Below are positions 6,360 to 8,845 of a stretch of 8,845 nt of DNA, piece after piece. The position numbers and the translations under genes are program-made. The stretch is from the NCBI GenBank assembly GCA_964629645.1, contig CAZVSU010000085.1, positions 1-8,845 of the forward strand, read 5' to 3'. The notes beneath the pieces were generated by a model. It saw only the letters and a list, made by a program, of their open reading frames with translations. It was not told the origin of the DNA and did not search any database. Position 1 is the stretch's first letter; each line of letters starts with the position of its first letter. This DNA is from JAAKFL01 sp964629645. Lineage in GTDB: Bacteria; Chlamydiota; Chlamydiia; Chlamydiales; SLFE01.

Positions 6360-7040
6360 ATGAAACACTGTTGTTCATTATTATGCGCCTTGGCTGTCTT
6401 CTTTCTACTACCTGATGTCGCAGTCGCTGCTAAGAATAGCAACGGCAATAACTGCGGATGCCCTCAGGTTAGCAATGAGTGCCCTACACGCTATCAGCCA
6501 GCTCCATGCTGTCCGACTATCGTGTATCAGCCTCAGGTAAGATACGAGCCAAGATACTATTGCAAGCCACGATGCATCCAGGTGCCACAGGTGAGCTACA
6601 AAAAATGTACCACATACGAGACTAAGGAGTGCCAAAAGCGCTGCTGCCGTATGAAGCCAGAGTACTATGACGAGACTTATTGCGTCAGAGTTCCAAAATG
6701 TCATTATGAGCGCTACTGCGTTTATAAGCCCGTTTGGAAGTGTAAGAAGGTGACAACATACGAGACAAAGGAGTGCAAAAAGCGCCGTTGCCGTATGAAG
6801 CCTGAATACTATAACGAGACGTATTGCGTTAAAGTTCCAAAGTGCCACTACGAAAAGCAGTGCACTTATAAAACGCAAACAGTCTACGACAAGTGCTGTG
6901 AAATGGTACCAAAATGTGAATACAGACAGTGCGTCTACTATAATAATAACGGATGCCCTAACGGAAATGGAAATGGAAACGGAAACAGCAGCAACGGAAA
7001 TAATTCTGAAGGCCAAAGCGATAATAACGGACAAATGTAA
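6360..7040 (+). CDS. Exported cysteine- and tyrosine-rich repeat protein B
   Basis: This 226-residue protein has a signal peptide over residues 1 to about 23 (LLCALAVFFLLPDVAVA). The mature part has 25 cysteines, about one residue in eight. The core holds a tandem repeat, residues 81-124 and 129-172 (period 48), each with TTYETKEC, RMKPEYYxETYC, VPKCHYE and a CxYK ending. A partial third copy (VPKCEYRQCVYY) lies at 184-194. Before the repeats, RYEPRYY (61-67) and VPQVSYKKCT (75-84) match motifs of the upstream protein A. The tail, 195-226, is almost entirely Asn, Gly, Ser and Gln. I chose ATG 6360 because GGAGG lies seven bases upstream; an in-frame TTG at 6306 would put extra residues before the signal peptide. 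A strong terminator follows. It is probably a surface or coat protein assembled through disulfides; this is inference. Confidence 0.88.
   Translation: MKHCCSLLCALAVFFLLPDVAVAAKNSNGNNCGCPQVSNECPTRYQPAPCCPTIVYQPQVRYEPRYYCKPRCIQVPQVSYKKCTTYETKECQKRCCRMKPEYYDETYCVRVPKCHYERYCVYKPVWKCKKVTTYETKECKKRRCRMKPEYYNETYCVKVPKCHYEKQCTYKTQTVYDKCCEMVPKCEYRQCVYYNNNGCPNGNGNGNGNSSNGNNSEGQSDNNGQM
6600..6875 (+). repeat. Two 132-base tandem repeats, period 144, in gene B
   Basis: Copy 1 is 6600-6731 and copy 2 is 6744-6875, with 12 bases between them. They are strongly alike at nucleotide level, for example a shared TGCCGTATGAAGCC, and many differences are at third codon positions. This suggests a fairly recent internal duplication kept by selection on the protein. 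Confidence 0.85.
6960..6983 (+). repeat. AAYGGA hexanucleotide run encoding Asn-Gly repeats
   Basis: Four consecutive units (AACGGA, AATGGA, AATGGA, AACGGA) encode NGNGNGNG near the C-terminus of protein B. The unit is a multiple of three, so changes in copy number would alter tail length without a frameshift. Confidence 0.75.
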
Positions 7041-7057
7041 GTGATTCTCTAAAGTCC

Positions 7058-7106
7058 GGGGAAGGGTTTTGAAGGCCTATAATGCCTTTGAAATCCTTCC
7101 TTTCTT
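7058..7106 (+). terminator. Intrinsic terminator after cysteine-rich gene B
   Basis: A 17-pair stem (7060-7076 with 7084-7100, three G-U pairs) encloses the loop CTATAAT and is followed by TTTCTT (7101-7106). It begins about 20 bases after the stop codon of gene B and should end that transcription unit. Confidence 0.75.
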
Positions 7107-7119
7107 AAAAGGTCCAGCT

Positions 7120-7248
7120 CTATTGAATCGATGAATGGGATTCATAACCTATGATCACCCAACCCTCTTGAAGCTCAACTTTTTCAAGTTGACCAGTCTT
7201 GATCGTGACACTTCCAACATGGTCGTCGTTAAAGACAAAAGTTAAATT
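7120..7248 (-). pseudogene. Short minus-strand gene remnant or frameshifted small protein
   Basis: On the minus strand an open frame of 42 codons ends at TAG (7122-7120). It reads like a real protein end, including LTFVFNDDHVGSVTIKTG and VELQEGWVIIGYES. The same frame is closed by TAA at 7251-7249, and no ATG, GTG or TTG occurs at its beginning. An ATG at 7256-7254 is out of frame by one base across an A-run; one extra A would give an intact protein of about 45 residues beginning MNKN. The piece is therefore a frameshifted small gene, a sequencing error in the homopolymer, or the tail of a lost gene. There is no clear ribosome binding site. I recognise no family, and the coding look is a judgement from composition only. 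Confidence 0.4.
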
Positions 7249-7271
7249 TTATTCATAGTTTGGTTAATAGC

Positions 7272-8540
7272 ATGAACCTTACCGTTTCGGTTAATTCAAT
7301 GGTCTCAGATTTCAATACGCATCGAGAATTAGGACCGAAAATCGACCGGAACCTACAATCGTGTTCAGACGGCGATCAATCTCCAAGCAAAAACGAGACA
7401 TCGTCCCATCGTAAAAACAATTCCGCGGCCTTGTATCAAGGGTTCGATGACAACTCAATCGAGTTACCGCATATCAGTCCAATAATGGATATCCCCTTGG
7501 AGATGTTAGCCTTAATTTTTTCTTTCGCGCCAGGTGACGCCGGCAGCCTTCGACTTGTTCACTCTACATTCAATTCCGAGACTAAGAATCCTGGATTTTT
7601 AAACGCTTATCATTCCAATTGTTTGGATTTTCTCAAAAGACGCTTTAGGGAAACGGGACTCTCTGAAGAGAGATTCGAGTCCTTCGTCAAGATAGTCCTT
7701 CATCGACTGAAGGTGGCTGGTAAAAAAACAACAAACGTAAATAGGCTGCGTGAGCTCATTGAGTTTCAAAAAGAAAGGCTTCCGAGTCAGCTGTTTACCG
7801 AAGGCTCAAGTCCGGTCACTCCGGAGGAATTCGTTGAAAGAGAATGGGTGATTAAACAGCACAACATCTCCGTTATTGCTCGAAAGTTATTTATCAAAGT
7901 TTCATCTAAAAATATCCCTTATGAAAACCCTGAAAACAAAATCCAATTAGAAAGAAATTATGAATATATCCTCAATCACTCAGAGAAATTCAAATCAATA
8001 GTTGTTGTTGATCTCGAGGATTTAGGTATCACCGAGTTTCCAGAAGAAATTGCATCTTATTTCACAAATGCTCGCATATTGAAAATTTCAAATAATCGCC
8101 TATCGTTCCTATCCAAAAAAAGTTTGAGCGCGCTCCCCAATCTACACGCGCTTTGGCTCCATAGCAACCACCTGGCCATGCTTGAGAGAGGGGCCTTCTC
8201 TGGTCTGACCGGTCTGCTGCGGCTTAGGCTCGATGGCAACCAGCTGACTGCGCCCGTGAATGACACCTTCTTAGGACTTACGCGTCTTCAAAAGCTATGG
8301 CTTAATAACAACCACCTGACCGCACTGGTTAAGGACATTTTCTCTGAGCTAACATGTCTGAAACAGCTAAGGCTGAATGACAACCAACTCAATACTCTCG
8401 ACATTGACACCCTTTCCGTACTGACACGTCTAGAAATGCTTAGGCTTGATGGTAACCCCTTGACCAAAGTCGATCATAGCACCTTCTCTGGATTGACGAA
8501 TCTGCAAACGCTTTGGCTCGATGACAACCACCAGGCCTGA
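7272..8540 (+). CDS. F-box and leucine-rich-repeat protein, 3' end truncated at a junction
   Basis: Read as it stands, the protein has 422 residues. A polar N-terminal stretch (1 to about 70) precedes an F-box-like segment at about 72-106 (MDIPLEMLALIFSF, then GSLRLVHSTF). A mixed charged region follows, and then 24-residue leucine-rich repeats of the form LxxLxLxxNxLxxLxxxxFxxLxx from residue 267. Six repeats are complete; the seventh stops after 12 residues with NHQA in place of the expected NHLT, and a TGA follows. The true gene surely continued beyond this point. The architecture is that of FBXL substrate receptors of SCF ubiquitin ligases, and in an intracellular bacterium it would be a host-directed effector (inference). 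It is not closely similar to the two F-box proteins upstream. Neither ATG 7272 nor the in-frame TTG 7260 has a good ribosome binding site; I chose the ATG. Confidence 0.8.
   Translation: MNLTVSVNSMVSDFNTHRELGPKIDRNLQSCSDGDQSPSKNETSSHRKNNSAALYQGFDDNSIELPHISPIMDIPLEMLALIFSFAPGDAGSLRLVHSTFNSETKNPGFLNAYHSNCLDFLKRRFRETGLSEERFESFVKIVLHRLKVAGKKTTNVNRLRELIEFQKERLPSQLFTEGSSPVTPEEFVEREWVIKQHNISVIARKLFIKVSSKNIPYENPENKIQLERNYEYILNHSEKFKSIVVVDLEDLGITEFPEEIASYFTNARILKISNNRLSFLSKKSLSALPNLHALWLHSNHLAMLERGAFSGLTGLLRLRLDGNQLTAPVNDTFLGLTRLQKLWLNNNHLTALVKDIFSELTCLKQLRLNDNQLNTLDIDTLSVLTRLEMLRLDGNPLTKVDHSTFSGLTNLQTLWLDDNHQA
8070..8537 (+). repeat. Six and a half leucine-rich repeats, 72-base period
   Basis: Units start at 8070, 8142, 8214, 8286, 8358, 8430 and 8502, the last cut short. 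Two unit types are visible: LWLxxNH (units 2, 4, 7) and LRLxxNQ or LRLxxNP (units 3, 5, 6). Their mostly alternating order suggests growth by duplication of 144-base pairs of units. Confidence 0.85.
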
Positions 8541-8541
8541 T
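8529..8541. other. Composition breakpoint between unrelated DNAs
   Basis: The leucine-rich repeat consensus holds to about 8532 (AACCACC) and fails at AGGCCTGA. The stop of a foreign GC-rich gene on the other strand begins at 8541. Base composition changes from about 45% to well above 60% GC within this interval. No insertion sequence, tRNA, direct repeat or integrase accompanies the join, so an assembly or library chimera is the simplest explanation. Confidence 0.75.
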
Positions 8542-8845
8542 TAGGAAGGTTCTTTTTCGGGGAAATGGCGCCAGCGCACACCCGTTGCGAGCAGGACCAC
8601 GAAATAGAGCAGCGCACCGCCGATAACCAGCAGCGCCATTTCCAGTGCACGCTCACCCAGCGAGAAGCCGAGCCAGCTTCTGGCCGGCGAGGCGACAAAC
8701 CAGAGCATGGCCCCCATGGCCCCGTTTGCCATCAGAAGCTGCCCCGCAAAGCGCCCCCAACCGGGCTGTGGACGGAATACCCCGTCACGATGGAGCCCAC
8801 GCAGCAGCAGGCTGGCGTTCATCCAGGCCGACAGCGCCGTCGCCA
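8541..8845 (-). CDS. murJ: MurJ lipid II flippase, C-terminal fragment, gammaproteobacterial type
   Basis: The minus-strand frame is open from the window edge to TAA at 8543-8541, about 100 residues, and the gene continues beyond the window. It matches the end of gammaproteobacterial MurJ (MviN), the inner-membrane flippase that moves the peptidoglycan precursor lipid II. LSAWMNASLLLRGL and VFRPQPGWGRF correspond to the conserved CLNASLLYWQL and FTPQPGW of E. coli MurJ. Two last membrane helices follow (LLMANGAMGAMLWFV and ALLVIGGALLYFVVLLATG), then a short tail WRHFPEKEPS. An ATG at 8822 lies inside the family alignment and is not the real start. The gene's high GC and lineage do not fit the rest of the window, so it probably comes from another organism. 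Confidence 0.88.
   Translation of the reverse strand, partial: ATALSAWMNASLLLRGLHRDGVFRPQPGWGRFAGQLLMANGAMGAMLWFVASPARSWLGFSLGERALEMALLVIGGALLYFVVLLATGVRWRHFPEKEPS

Noticed and set aside
6600..6875. CRISPR-like or other non-coding direct repeats
   Set aside because: The two repeats are in frame in a clear coding sequence, with many differences at third codon positions, and there are only two copies.
6408..7034. Long minus-strand open frame (208 codons) opposite cysteine-rich gene B
   Set aside because: It is a shadow: Cys, Lys and Tyr codons on the plus strand read as hydrophobic residues on the minus strand. The plus gene has a signal peptide, a strong ribosome binding site and internal repeats.
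8529..8545. Transposon or integrase attachment site at the join
   Set aside because: No terminal inverted repeats, target duplication, tRNA gene or transposase sequence is visible on either side within the window.
8474..8698. Minus-strand open frame of 74 codons spanning the composition break
   Set aside because: It crosses the junction in a different frame from murJ and is a chance frame in GC-rich DNA.

Overview
The window looks like about 8.5 kb of a moderate-GC (roughly 45% by eye) genome of an obligate intracellular bacterium, joined at about base 8533 to a much more GC-rich stretch. The first part most resembles an environmental chlamydia (Parachlamydiales-type), although no single marker proves this. 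The reasons are eukaryote-type F-box and F-box/leucine-rich-repeat proteins, a TK1-type thymidine kinase, and small exported cysteine-rich proteins, all on one short stretch. Expansion of ubiquitin-related families such as F-box proteins in amoeba-infecting chlamydiae is established knowledge; assigning this window to that group is inference.

Layout. Bases 1-3358 hold a tandem array of at least three paralogous F-box proteins on the + strand. The first is only a 3' remnant (1-216, with an in-frame stop at 16-18). The other two are full length (292-1689 and 1988-3358) and align without net gaps over their first 302 residues. Both begin with the same KR-x10-KKxR pattern, which fits a bipartite nuclear localisation signal, so they are plausible secreted effectors acting on host SCF ubiquitin ligases. 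A small three-helix membrane protein (3355-3609, - strand) converges on the array with overlapping stop codons. It is divergently transcribed from thymidine kinase, with back-to-back promoter-like sequences between them.

Bases 3720-5686 are a same-strand run: thymidine kinase, a SlyD/FkpB-like FKBP prolyl isomerase, and two exported proteins of unknown function that overlap by ATGA. Next come two exported cysteine- and tyrosine-rich proteins (5746-6162 and 6360-7040). They share a PEYYxExYC signature; the second carries a 48-residue tandem repeat and an Asn/Gly tail, and a convincing intrinsic terminator follows it. These two look like an envelope or coat component held together by disulfides, possibly also by tyrosine cross-links. 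A prolyl isomerase and two more exported proteins just upstream would fit an envelope-biogenesis neighbourhood, but this is inference.

After a short broken-looking minus-strand gene remnant (7120-7248) comes an F-box protein with 24-residue LRRs (7272-8540). It ends abruptly in the middle of its seventh repeat. The rest of the window (8541-8845, - strand) is the C-terminus of a gammaproteobacterial-type MurJ lipid II flippase with very different base composition. The join is therefore either an assembly chimera or contamination (more likely) or a recent foreign insertion, and the LRR gene's 3' end should not be trusted.
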